From the IMG/VR virus record IMGVR_UViG_3300032607_000889, positions 1 through 42,217 of that record: DNA of 42,217 nucleotides, one strand, 5' to 3'. The DNA comes from a virus. The notes beneath the pieces were generated by a model. That model was not told the origin of the DNA, searched no databases, and saw only the letters and a list, made by a program, of their open reading frames with translations. Positions 1 to 8,600 of this stretch are shown in pieces. Made by a program: the position numbers and the translations under genes. Numbering within the stretch: the stretch's first letter is position 1; every line of letters begins with the position of its first letter.

Positions 1-6
1 AATTCT

Positions 7-522
7 TCAGGTAAGTTCTTGAGGATATTGTCTAAGAATTTCATCCATTGAGTCCAGTAAGGCTTTAAAACAATCTCTGGCAGGTTGAGTAACACCAGGA
101 GCTTCACGTAGTTGTGTTAAACACTTAAGTGCTTCTGGTCTACTTTCCCATAGCAAGTGCTCTGTGGGAAAACCATCAAGACGTCTGCGCATTATTTCGC
201 CGCCCATTAAATGAGCGCCTGTTAACACATACGCAGCGCCTGTAATAGCTACAGCATTTGTTAATGTTGCAGCATATTCTGCGGCTGCAAAAACTGGTTC
301 TACTGTAATACCAAGACTATCAATATCGCGCTGAATACGTGCCACACGATGCACCGTTGTTGGAAGGTGTTGGTCTACAACTTCATGAAGCTGTAACAGT
401 ACTTGCAACCAAGCACGATACCAAATTTTAGGTGGTTTGCCAACGGCCATTACTCCGCCAACTGGATGTTGTTCACAAGCATGGTGTAAATCACGGGTTG
501 CTTCCCATAAGGGGCTATTCAT
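7..522 (-). CDS. Heme-oxygenase-like protein (putative auxiliary metabolic gene)
   Basis: This 171-residue protein resembles the biliverdin-producing heme oxygenase family, which opens heme using O2 to give biliverdin, CO and iron. The N-terminus LWEATRDLHHACE (residues 5-17) lines up with the proximal helix of heme oxygenases, where LKEATKEVHTQAE carries the heme-ligating His; His13 would be the ligand. The distal-helix glycine motif is seen as YVLTGAHLMGGEIM (98-111). The position of the catalytic Asp of animal enzymes is His104 here, as in the AHSAGG motif of plant enzymes. The length is a little short for the family (about 190-240). It overlaps the upstream gene by 4 bp (ATGA), so the two are probably translationally coupled at the end of the tail operon. 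Family membership is inferred from motifs; activity is not shown. A heme-oxygenase fold without heme chemistry is the main alternative. Confidence 0.55.
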   Translation of the reverse strand: MNSPLWEATRDLHHACEQHPVGGVMAVGKPPKIWYRAWLQVLLQLHEVVDQHLPTTVHRVARIQRDIDSLGITVEPVFAAAEYAATLTNAVAITGAAYVLTGAHLMGGEIMRRRLDGFPTEHLLWESRPEALKCLTQLREAPGVTQPARDCFKALLDSMDEILRQYPQELT

Positions 523-1079
523 AGTGCATTTTCCTTTTCTATACTTTCTAGAAGTTCTTTTCGTTGTTTTTTAATATCTTGCATTTGCAAATACCTGTAA
601 TCTTCAAAGAAAATTTCGTCTATTTTATCTTGTGGTAAGTTAAGTACCTGTTTAAGTGATTTAATTAAATCACTTTTTCTGTACAACTCGGTTCCGTACT
701 CCCATTCAATTTGTAAACTTTGCGGTAATGTTTTAATAGCTTCAATAGTTTGAGTTAATAAATCTTGTTCTAGTAACCTAAGTCTTATTTCTTTTGCAGA
801 TATTACTTGTTTACCAGTAAACCTATCTTCTAGTTCTTGGTCGTATAGCTCGTTATATGCATCTTTTGATAAAACCTCTAGCACGCCGTCAATATTGGTA
901 TTCGCACCGTTGTTACAAGTACCAAAAAACTCAGGCACGCTAGTTGGAGTTTTATAACTTTTTGCCCATTCAAAACTTAAACCAAGAATTTTTGGAAATA
1001 CCGACTCATTTTGTACAGGAGTTGTAGCTACACTAATATTAGTTATGCTATCTACGTATGTAAATTTTATATATTTCAT
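519..1079 (-). CDS. Hypothetical protein downstream of tail fibre genes
   Basis: I do not recognise this 186-residue protein. The N-terminal part (about 1-60) is beta-rich and starts MKYIKFTYVDS. The C-terminal half (about 85-186) is helical and highly charged, with likely coiled-coil stretches ending QKKQR-like and KELLESIEKENAL. It follows the large fibre gene by 12 bp and overlaps the heme-oxygenase-like gene by 4 bp, so it is the penultimate visible gene of the tail transcript. Its place after a fibre gene suits a fibre-assembly chaperone or a small baseplate part, but that rests on position only. Confidence 0.6.
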   Translation of the reverse strand: MKYIKFTYVDSITNISVATTPVQNESVFPKILGLSFEWAKSYKTPTSVPEFFGTCNNGANTNIDGVLEVLSKDAYNELYDQELEDRFTGKQVISAKEIRLRLLEQDLLTQTIEAIKTLPQSLQIEWEYGTELYRKSDLIKSLKQVLNLPQDKIDEIFFEDYRYLQMQDIKKQRKELLESIEKENAL

Positions 1080-1091
1080 AAATTAGTTCCT

Positions 1092-4000
1092 TTAAGCCAA
1101 TTCTCTACGTATTAGTCTTGTATAAGATGATGAGTTTTCTCCAAGTACCACACCTTGTTTACCAAAAAAACTTAGATCAGCAGCAACATACATAGTAAAA
1201 ACTCTATGATTTTTAGCAGTATCAGTGGGCACAGTATCGGATGTTGATGTTGAAATCATAGTAAGATAACCTGCTTTTAACAGTGACTCTGTTCCATTAA
1301 AAGCAAATTTCTCTAAAGTAGTTTTTAAATATGGGGTAACATATCCTTTTGGAGGTACTTTTAAACTAAAAAAGCCTGCCTTAGTACCATTAGAGTTAAG
1401 GTCGTTGTACTTATAAGCATAAGCATGCACAATAGGTTTTGAGTTATTATTACTACCGTTAGCTGTACGTATTGTAGGAGAATATGTTAAATCAGTACTA
1501 TAGCTATCACTAATCTGACCATATACGCTTGCAGCAGAATTAAGTCTTAAAAACTGGCTAGAAACAGAGACACTAGTGTCATAATAAATTCCTCTAGTAG
1601 TAGATACTTGACCAGCAGTAGTGCTAGGCTCTGTTGGAGTAAGATTTCTAAAACAAACCTCTAGCTCATCCCTGCTTGGAGCATACCAGTCTGAAAAATA
1701 GTATTTAGTAGGGTCAGTATTGGCTTTTTTGGCTATATCCTCAACTTTATTAAATTCGTATACATAGTGTGCAAGCGGATATAAATTTTCTGGTAAATAT
1801 TTTGTATTTGCTCTCTCAACAGGGTCGCTAACTACTCCGGGAATTTGACTTAATGCATAAACTAACCAACTATGTCTCCACATTGCTTTTTGTATTAAAG
1901 ACCCGTCACTTAAACTTAAAAACTCGTCTGGCCAATCTATAAAAGTTGAACTAGAGCTAAAAGGGGTAAAATAATCAGGATCTTCTAATAAAGGTTTTTC
2001 TAAAAGGGCAAAATTCATAGTATTGGTGGCGTTAGTTCCCCAACCAGTACCGTTTCCTGAGTCTGGATAGTTGGTTCTTCCAGAAGTTACTGTTCTACCT
2101 CTAATAGTGGCATTAGTACCGCTAACTTCTCCTTTTGATTTATACGACAATATAATTCTGTATAAACTCATAACAACCCAAGTACTAATAATAATACTAT
2201 TAGCAGTGATAGAGCTGTCTTTAAATACGTTAGTAACTTCTATTGTAAGTTCATCAGCTGAAGCAATCCGTACAACTCCCTCTATTTGAATGTACCTTGG
2301 ATACTCTTGACTTCTTATTTGCACTTTTTGACCAAGATAAAACAGCGGTGCAAACTGCATATTTGGAACTTTAAAAAGAATTGGGACACCATTTTTTACT
2401 GTTGAAGGACCTCCTATAGTATATGCAGAGTTTGTTGCACTTGTGGCATAATGCCATATGTCACCAGCATAATAACCGCCGGCCGCCGGATATTCTTTTG
2501 CAATTTGTCTTGGTATTGGAGTGTAATTTAAGCTATGGTTATATGCATCAGGAGTTTTAAATAAATACGTGCTAGTATCGCTCCAATATGACTTACCTAC
2601 ATCACTATAGTACCTTACCCTAACATAGTACGCGGTATTTATTTTTAATTTATCTGTGGTCCATGTTGTTTTATGAATAGTGCTTTTACTAACAGAATCG
2701 ACATAGCCGCTTTGTGTAAAACCTGGATTAGTACTCATTTCCCAGTCACTATATAGGTGTTCAGCTTTTACAATGCCAGGGGATGTATACAAAGCAAGGT
2801 CGCTTGAGCTAAGATCAATTTTAGGGCCGTTAATTTGTGCTTCAGTTGGAGTTTTAATTACAGGAGTTTTAACAATATCAGGCTGAACATATGAGGAAAC
2901 ACTAGATTCTTTAGAAGTCACTGTTCCGCCTCTAGCTGTTTCTCCTATATACATAACTTTCCAGTTATAAGTTGTACCCTGTATTAACTCTGATGAATAT
3001 CCTAATAAACGTTCAAATTTATTAATGGTATTAGAGTCAGCACTTGATGTAATTATTATGTTTACGTCATCGGGGCCAGTTATTGTTATTACTGAAAATT
3101 TTGCTCTTACAAAGTACGCTGAGCTATACTGACTAGATATTAAACTAGACGTGTTACCTGTTGAAATTGCTTTTGGAGTATCAATCCAAGGTATTTGATA
3201 GTTTTCTGACTGAACCAGTGTGCTATAAGCACCGCGTTTATTTTTTTGCCTAGCAGTCCATTTAAACTGTTTACCTGGTTGTAATGAAGTTTCTGAATAA
3301 CTAAATACATCAAAAGTGTTACCAACTGTAGGTGTTGCAGGTACTAATACTTGATTAGTAGTTATATCATACAACACCCACTCTGTTGATTCATAAGGAT
3401 AAATTGTACTATACTCACTTTTAAAATCACTTATAGTAAGTGTTTTAGTATCTGCGTTTTTAACAGTTATAATTGCAGGAGTAACAAATTCCGGATACCT
3501 AACAAAAGTGTCAGTTGGAGAAAAATCTGAAGCTATATTATCGCTGTTTATATACCTAGCTTTCCAGTAGTATATAGTACTGCTATCTGCTAGTATTGCT
3601 GCAGGTAGTGTAAGTATATCTAAACTATCGCTGTTATTGGTAAGTTCAGGGCGTACTGTTTCAGCATTAGTTTGTAAAACTTCTAAATTTTCTAAAGAAT
3701 CTGCAACTAACCACTCAGTTCTTATTCTGGCTTTTTTTGTTACACTACTATAAGGCGATAACTTTAACCTGACCGTTTTTGCTGTAACACCTGGAACGTT
3801 TATAGTTGCTGGCGTAAGAACATCTTTTACTTGTACATTTATTCCTACAGGACTATAGGCAGAAACTTTTGAGCCGCCTGCGCTTGCTGGAGTACTGTAA
3901 TATCTGGCTTTCCAGTAGAAGGTAGTACCTGCTTCTCTAATAAATTTAAAAGTATCAAAAGGGTTTCCAGACGTAATATCAGTTTTAATACCTGGAAAAG

Positions 4001-4703
4001 ATGTTTTAAAGTTATCTAATGAAAGTAGCCACTCTATTTGAAAGGGCGGATATAAATTTTCAATTTCAAAAGGACTTTTGTATGGAGTTACTTCAATATA
4101 GTTCTGAACTTGACCTAAACCTGTACCAGTTTTAGGTGTAGGAGTATCAATAAGCTCTGGAAATTTTTGTTCAAAAATTTTAGAAAAGCCAGAAGCTTGG
4201 CCTGCGGTTGCAAGATATTTACCTCTCCAATAAAATGTTTTACCCGGTGTAAGATTTGGTATAGTATCTGTGGCAAGTAAGTTATACGAATTAACAGTAG
4301 GCCATTCAATATCATTACCTTGAGCGTTCTTTTTAGTAGTACTAAGTTCCTTTTGCATAATCAAAGGACTCATAGTAGGGCTCAAACTAACTTGAAAAAC
4401 AATACCTATTTGCTTAAACTGTAGGTCAGGTGAAGTACTACTGTTTAAAAAAGTGCTTAAAGTTAGTTGACGTTGAGCAGTAGTACTAGAAGGTGAAACT
4501 GCTGTAGGTGTTTTAACTGGAGGGTCTTCGGTAGTTCTCCATACCGAACCATTAGAAAAATACATTCTTCCATCTGCGCTATAAGCAAATGAACCCACGT
4601 AAGGCGCAGGATCTAAATCCGCTAGATCGTCTGCATGAACTATTGTTGGCCCCATTACTGCCGACTTATTTTGCAGTGTCTTTTGATCACTTAAATTTGC
4701 CAT
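1092..4703 (-). CDS. Large tail fibre / receptor-binding protein with fibronectin-III-like repeats
   Basis: This protein has 1203 residues from the ATG chosen here. That ATG overlaps the stop of the upstream gene as TAATG, so coupled re-initiation is likely; an in-frame alternative start 18 codons upstream is less likely. An N-terminal attachment segment (about 1-60, with SFAYSADGRMYFSNGSVWR) is followed by about six repeats near 100 residues apart. Each ends in a strand such as TFYWRGKY, TFYWKARY, IYYWKARY, TYNWKVMY or YYVRVRYYS, the G-strand pattern of fibronectin type III domains. A C-terminal region around residue 960 contains DWYAPSRDELEVCF, like the DUF1566-type carbohydrate- or receptor-contacting tips of other fibres. 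The role is probably host binding at the tail end, encoded late in the tail operon. Exact trimer or monomer organisation is unknown. Confidence 0.75.
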   Translation of the reverse strand: MANLSDQKTLQNKSAVMGPTIVHADDLADLDPAPYVGSFAYSADGRMYFSNGSVWRTTEDPPVKTPTAVSPSSTTAQRQLTLSTFLNSSTSPDLQFKQIGIVFQVSLSPTMSPLIMQKELSTTKKNAQGNDIEWPTVNSYNLLATDTIPNLTPGKTFYWRGKYLATAGQASGFSKIFEQKFPELIDTPTPKTGTGLGQVQNYIEVTPYKSPFEIENLYPPFQIEWLLSLDNFKTSFPGIKTDITSGNPFDTFKFIREAGTTFYWKARYYSTPASAGGSKVSAYSPVGINVQVKDVLTPATINVPGVTAKTVRLKLSPYSSVTKKARIRTEWLVADSLENLEVLQTNAETVRPELTNNSDSLDILTLPAAILADSSTIYYWKARYINSDNIASDFSPTDTFVRYPEFVTPAIITVKNADTKTLTISDFKSEYSTIYPYESTEWVLYDITTNQVLVPATPTVGNTFDVFSYSETSLQPGKQFKWTARQKNKRGAYSTLVQSENYQIPWIDTPKAISTGNTSSLISSQYSSAYFVRAKFSVITITGPDDVNIIITSSADSNTINKFERLLGYSSELIQGTTYNWKVMYIGETARGGTVTSKESSVSSYVQPDIVKTPVIKTPTEAQINGPKIDLSSSDLALYTSPGIVKAEHLYSDWEMSTNPGFTQSGYVDSVSKSTIHKTTWTTDKLKINTAYYVRVRYYSDVGKSYWSDTSTYLFKTPDAYNHSLNYTPIPRQIAKEYPAAGGYYAGDIWHYATSATNSAYTIGGPSTVKNGVPILFKVPNMQFAPLFYLGQKVQIRSQEYPRYIQIEGVVRIASADELTIEVTNVFKDSSITANSIIISTWVVMSLYRIILSYKSKGEVSGTNATIRGRTVTSGRTNYPDSGNGTGWGTNATNTMNFALLEKPLLEDPDYFTPFSSSSTFIDWPDEFLSLSDGSLIQKAMWRHSWLVYALSQIPGVVSDPVERANTKYLPENLYPLAHYVYEFNKVEDIAKKANTDPTKYYFSDWYAPSRDELEVCFRNLTPTEPSTTAGQVSTTRGIYYDTSVSVSSQFLRLNSAASVYGQISDSYSTDLTYSPTIRTANGSNNNSKPIVHAYAYKYNDLNSNGTKAGFFSLKVPPKGYVTPYLKTTLEKFAFNGTESLLKAGYLTMISTSTSDTVPTDTAKNHRVFTMYVAADLSFFGKQGVVLGENSSSYTRLIRRELA

Positions 4704-5215
4704 TAACTTATAACTCCAGTATGTTCCGCAGAAAGTTTTTCTTCGCCAGAACCCCACACATAAATAAAACCAGCCGCGCCAGTATTTGTTCTTAAGCGTA
4801 TTCTGTCACCAAACTCACTGTCTTTGTTTCGTTTTAATAAACTTCTACCCTGCACAGGAATCATTACCGTATCGCCAGCAGGTATTATCATTTTTCCAGG
4901 GCAAGGTATGCCAACAATAGTGCCCTCTAATACAAGCTCAGCATATACTTCAAACGAAGCGCTCTCACTAGTATTTCTAGCAAAAATAGGTGTCATAACA
5001 AAAGTTTCGCCGGGTCTAATAGCCCTACCATTGTCATCGGGGTCTCTAGCCGGATATATTAAACGAGTGTCTGGCACGGAGTAATCGGGGGCTTCCATTA
5101 TAGTAACCCATTCGCCTTCTAACAATGTTTGTGTAATTGTACCGTTATCTCTAGTACAAGACGTATAATTTTTTGTGTACCCTGTTGAGGGAACTTTACA
5201 TTTAATTCTGGACAA
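4703..5215 (-). CDS. Small beta-rich tail-associated protein, TTG start
   Basis: This 170-residue protein lies between two fibre genes. I recognise no named family; the sequence is almost entirely short beta strands (for example GETFVMTPIFARN, FEVYAELVLEG, GDTVMIPVQGR), fitting a jelly-roll or Ig-like adaptor. The start is TTG at 5215, directly after the TAA of the upstream gene, with a good AGGAG seven bases before it; no ATG with a ribosome site is available nearby in frame. It ends in TAATG shared with the Fn3 fibre gene. Three adjacent genes sharing stop-start junctions suggest fixed stoichiometry, so this may join the fibres to the tail tip. That function is inference from position. Confidence 0.7.
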   Translation of the reverse strand: MSRIKCKVPSTGYTKNYTSCTRDNGTITQTLLEGEWVTIMEAPDYSVPDTRLIYPARDPDDNGRAIRPGETFVMTPIFARNTSESASFEVYAELVLEGTIVGIPCPGKMIIPAGDTVMIPVQGRSLLKRNKDSEFGDRIRLRTNTGAAGFIYVWGSGEEKLSAEHTGVIS

Positions 5216-8200
5216 TTAAAAACTCCTAGAAATTGAGGCTCTGGTAGCTACCCTGCGTACTGCTTGATCAAACGGTGTACCGCCTAATTCCCCAGTATCT
5301 GCACTAATTTGTAATCCACCAACAAATAGTGCATTACCTTGATCGTCTTGTCCTGACGCAATAACAATGGCATCATTTTCTTCAACAATAGAATCTTGAA
5401 TACTTGCATTATTATTAGCTGGAGGTATTTTTGTAAGTGCAACACCACCCATTACAGAAGTCCAAGTGTGCCCAATAGCGGTAATGCGGCTTGGTTCTAT
5501 AATAAAACTCGGACTAAATATGTTGCTTTTCATAGTGCTAATTAATGTAGTGACAATTGTTTTATCTGCTGGTGTAAACGCATAGTCTGTGCTTGTATCC
5601 ATTAAATCAATTATTTTATTAGTTATAGTGTTGAATGAAAATGTAAAAGCATTTTTACCGCTAAATACATTGCTATATTTATTTATTGTTGCAAACATTA
5701 AATTAGATAAATTATCAACTAATGCTGCTATTTGCGGGTAGTTTTGTACTGTGCTAGGGTTAGTTTTAACTGCTTTAAGTATGTAGTTTAAACCAACAAT
5801 TGTAGCTTCAGCTTTACCTTCGCTGATTACAAACCTACCGGGTGAGGTAAATAAACCTTGTATAAATGTTTTTAATGCAGTATCGTTACCTGCATAAATA
5901 CTAGTTCTAATAGATGTCATTAAATTTTTTGCATCACGAATAGTAAGTTCTTTGTCAGTTGTTGACCAACCTGTGGTATATTTTGCAAAAGTTAACTCAT
6001 TCCACATATCTTCAGGAATAGTGTCATTTATAACAAGTACATCTGGGGTACCTGTATACCGCACAACTGGTATAGCTGTTGAAATTTCTACGCTAATTGA
6101 ACTATTTAAAGCCGCAAATAGTTGTGTTATATAAGCTCTAGCTGAAGCGGATGCGCTAATACTTGGTAAAGATAAAACTCTGTCTCGTATTGTTGTAAAA
6201 GAAAATTTAAACCCAGGTATTTTTTGGTCACTAAATACAAGCTCACCTTTATAGTTATATAGTGCAATAGCAAAATCCATCATATACTGTTCATTACCAG
6301 TATTTATAGTATTTTGTAGTGCTACCAGTAGTGTATTAGTGTCTCTGCGAGTATAAATTTGATCAATACCCGGAACCGCGTTTGTACCCCAATTCCAAGT
6401 AGAGGTATATCTACCAGAAACTAATGTATCACATACAGCATCAATAATACCTAGTTTATCACTATCATTAATTCTAACAGTAGAGTTTGGTGTATAAGTA
6501 ATATTTGTTTTTGTTGGTTTTGCTTTATTAAGTTTATATATTAGTGCAGTAAATAATGATTTTATTAATGCAACTGCTTGTGTACTAATACCAGGTAGCG
6601 CAACTATATAATCACGTATAAAATTAAATGAATATAGTGTTCCACCAAATTTACTATCACCAATTACAAGTGTACCTGTTGGTGTATATAACCCTTTTGC
6701 AAAGGTATGCATTGAAGATTCATCACCGTTTTGTAGTACTTGTTCTAGCGCATTTAGCAGCGTAAGAGTGTCTCTGCGAGTAAACGCTTTATCAGTTCCG
6801 TCACTACCGTCTGCATTAATCCAGTTCCACGTAGTAGTATACCCAGCAGACTGTAGTGCAACACACACAGCGTCAATAATTTGTGGTTCTGCATCATTAA
6901 TAATCATAGCAGCTGCATCTTGCACTGTAGGAGTAACTTCAGACTTACTTAATCCTAGGTATACAGGAGTGCTATTAGTATCAAACATACCTTTAGCAAA
7001 ATCAAGCATAGGCTGCTGATTTCCACTACCAACAGACCATACTAAACACTGTAATAGTAGTCTAGCGTCTGATCCTGTTTTTTCCTGCATTGTTGGGTCT
7101 AAATTTATGTCGTACTTTTTAGCAGTTAATTCATTTAATAGATGATATATAATTATATCAGTGTTTTTAAATATAATAGGGTTACCAAGAATATCGGTAG
7201 TAGAAGTAACATTGTCTTTGGTAATAAGCTCTACTATTTTTTGGTTTTTTATATTAAAAGAATCAGGTAACCTAACCGGACTAACCAAACTGCGTCCGCC
7301 ACTAGCAAATAGTGTGTAATCTCCGAACTGTGTGGAACAGCCGCTTAAAATTAATTGACCCCCACTAATTGCCATAAAGTGTTTGTGTGCCCAGATTGAG
7401 ACAGCATTAACAGCGTTAATTAGTGCACCATTTTTAGCACAGTAACCAATACCATTTGGTAATACTGGTGTAGCACCCCAAGTCATGATGTTTGGGAATA
7501 TACTATACTGCGAAATAACGGCGCCGTCTGCTAAACAAACACCTCCAGCACGTTTTACATAGGGATTTCCATTTGCTGCATCTAGTGGAGGAGGGATTAT
7601 ACCCCAATCAGGTGTTGCTCGAACAGCTATTTTATGTGCGTAAGGAACGCGCATAATTTTTGCACCAGGGCGAAAACTAACGGCAAAACCCTCTGTAGGA
7701 TTTTCAAAACTGTCTACTTGCCAGCCTTCAAACATTACACCTTCTAAAAAGCATCCGCTACCCATACGAAATACATTACGCTGTTCATAGCCTTTTTCCG
7801 GGCGTACAAAAACCGTACGGTGTACAGCTTTAACAACGCAATTATCGGGCATATCTAAATGCCCTTTTGTACGATAGTCGCTAAAAGGTCCAATTTCAAT
7901 TAGTGTATTGATGTTTAATTTTTGTAGCTCTGTGGCAACGGCCAATGCGTGCTCAATAGTAAGAAAAGCTGTTTTCCAACTACCTCCATCATAGGAATCG
8001 TTACCATTAGATTTAACATATAGTGTGTTACCTGTAGTGTACTCTAAACCAATAGCACTGGGGTATCGTTTTATTTCTTTTGCGGTGTTATTGTCATTAC
8101 GATAAAGTATTAAGTATTCCGAATCTATAGGGGACGGAACACTAAAATATTTATCATTAGTTGTGCCGTTTAATCCGGCAGCTATTGAGGAAAATATATT

Positions 8201-8512
8201 TGCGGAAATTACAGCAGCATCGCGAGCAGTTTCTGCTGCTGTTTTAGCTTCATTTGCCAATGTTACTTGCTGTTGTGCTAAAGCTACATTGGCAACAGTT
8301 TTGACAACATCTGCGGACGTTGCTATTGAGTTAGCACTAGTTAAATCTGCTAAATTTTTTGATAATGCAGCGCTTTTTAAGAAAAGATTTGTTTGATCGC
8401 TTGTAGCAACATTAATTGAAACAGAAGCATCTTCCGACATTAAATCAACTGGAGTTTTGGCTGCAATGGCTATATTATATGCTTGTTGTAGTTCTGTTGA
8501 TACTGTTGCCAT
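5216..8512 (-). CDS. Tail fibre with pectate-lyase-like beta-helix and internal repeats
   Basis: 1098 residues. Residues 1-130 are helical, Ala/Thr-rich and likely coiled coil (LANEAKTAAETARDAAV), typical of a fibre shaft or attachment region. Around 155-430 the pattern TLYVKSNGNDSYDGGSWKTAFLTIEHALA followed by short Gly-turn strands is that of a pectin-lyase-fold beta-helix, used by phages to bind or cut surface polysaccharide. From about 480 to 920 a unit recurs four times with the core GN-x-x-x-M-x-x-FA-x-GLY and, in most copies, a preceding YTTTWNW...RRDT and a following IRDxIxxLP. The gene has its own promoter and an AAGGG ribosome site. No catalytic residues can be assigned, so enzymatic activity is open. 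Confidence 0.75.
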   Translation of the reverse strand: MATVSTELQQAYNIAIAAKTPVDLMSEDASVSINVATSDQTNLFLKSAALSKNLADLTSANSIATSADVVKTVANVALAQQQVTLANEAKTAAETARDAAVISANIFSSIAAGLNGTTNDKYFSVPSPIDSEYLILYRNDNNTAKEIKRYPSAIGLEYTTGNTLYVKSNGNDSYDGGSWKTAFLTIEHALAVATELQKLNINTLIEIGPFSDYRTKGHLDMPDNCVVKAVHRTVFVRPEKGYEQRNVFRMGSGCFLEGVMFEGWQVDSFENPTEGFAVSFRPGAKIMRVPYAHKIAVRATPDWGIIPPPLDAANGNPYVKRAGGVCLADGAVISQYSIFPNIMTWGATPVLPNGIGYCAKNGALINAVNAVSIWAHKHFMAISGGQLILSGCSTQFGDYTLFASGGRSLVSPVRLPDSFNIKNQKIVELITKDNVTSTTDILGNPIIFKNTDIIIYHLLNELTAKKYDINLDPTMQEKTGSDARLLLQCLVWSVGSGNQQPMLDFAKGMFDTNSTPVYLGLSKSEVTPTVQDAAAMIINDAEPQIIDAVCVALQSAGYTTTWNWINADGSDGTDKAFTRRDTLTLLNALEQVLQNGDESSMHTFAKGLYTPTGTLVIGDSKFGGTLYSFNFIRDYIVALPGISTQAVALIKSLFTALIYKLNKAKPTKTNITYTPNSTVRINDSDKLGIIDAVCDTLVSGRYTSTWNWGTNAVPGIDQIYTRRDTNTLLVALQNTINTGNEQYMMDFAIALYNYKGELVFSDQKIPGFKFSFTTIRDRVLSLPSISASASARAYITQLFAALNSSISVEISTAIPVVRYTGTPDVLVINDTIPEDMWNELTFAKYTTGWSTTDKELTIRDAKNLMTSIRTSIYAGNDTALKTFIQGLFTSPGRFVISEGKAEATIVGLNYILKAVKTNPSTVQNYPQIAALVDNLSNLMFATINKYSNVFSGKNAFTFSFNTITNKIIDLMDTSTDYAFTPADKTIVTTLISTMKSNIFSPSFIIEPSRITAIGHTWTSVMGGVALTKIPPANNNASIQDSIVEENDAIVIASGQDDQGNALFVGGLQISADTGELGGTPFDQAVRRVATRASISRSF

Positions 8513-8539
8513 ACTTATACCCTTAATATTTTATTACCT

Positions 8540-8568
8540 ATTATATCACCTATACCTGTATAAAACAA
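8540..8568 (-). promoter_or_regulatory. Sigma-70-type promoter for the beta-helix fibre gene
   Basis: On the minus strand, TTGTTT (8563-8568), a 17-bp spacer and TATAAT (8540-8545) sit about 28 bp before the ATG at 8512. The -35 box is the lower arm of the intergenic hairpin, so termination and re-initiation occupy the same short gap. Confidence 0.65.
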
Positions 8569-8591
8569 GATAAAATTTTTTTATCTTGTTT
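8563..8591 (-). terminator. Intergenic hairpin after the tail tip gene
   Basis: A perfect 13-bp inverted repeat (arms 8563-8575 and 8579-8591, 3-base loop) lies 10 bp after the tail-tip stop. It is AT-rich and lacks a clean U-tract, so it may be an RNA-end stabiliser or weak terminator. Confidence 0.55.
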
Positions 8592-8600
8592 ATACCCACA

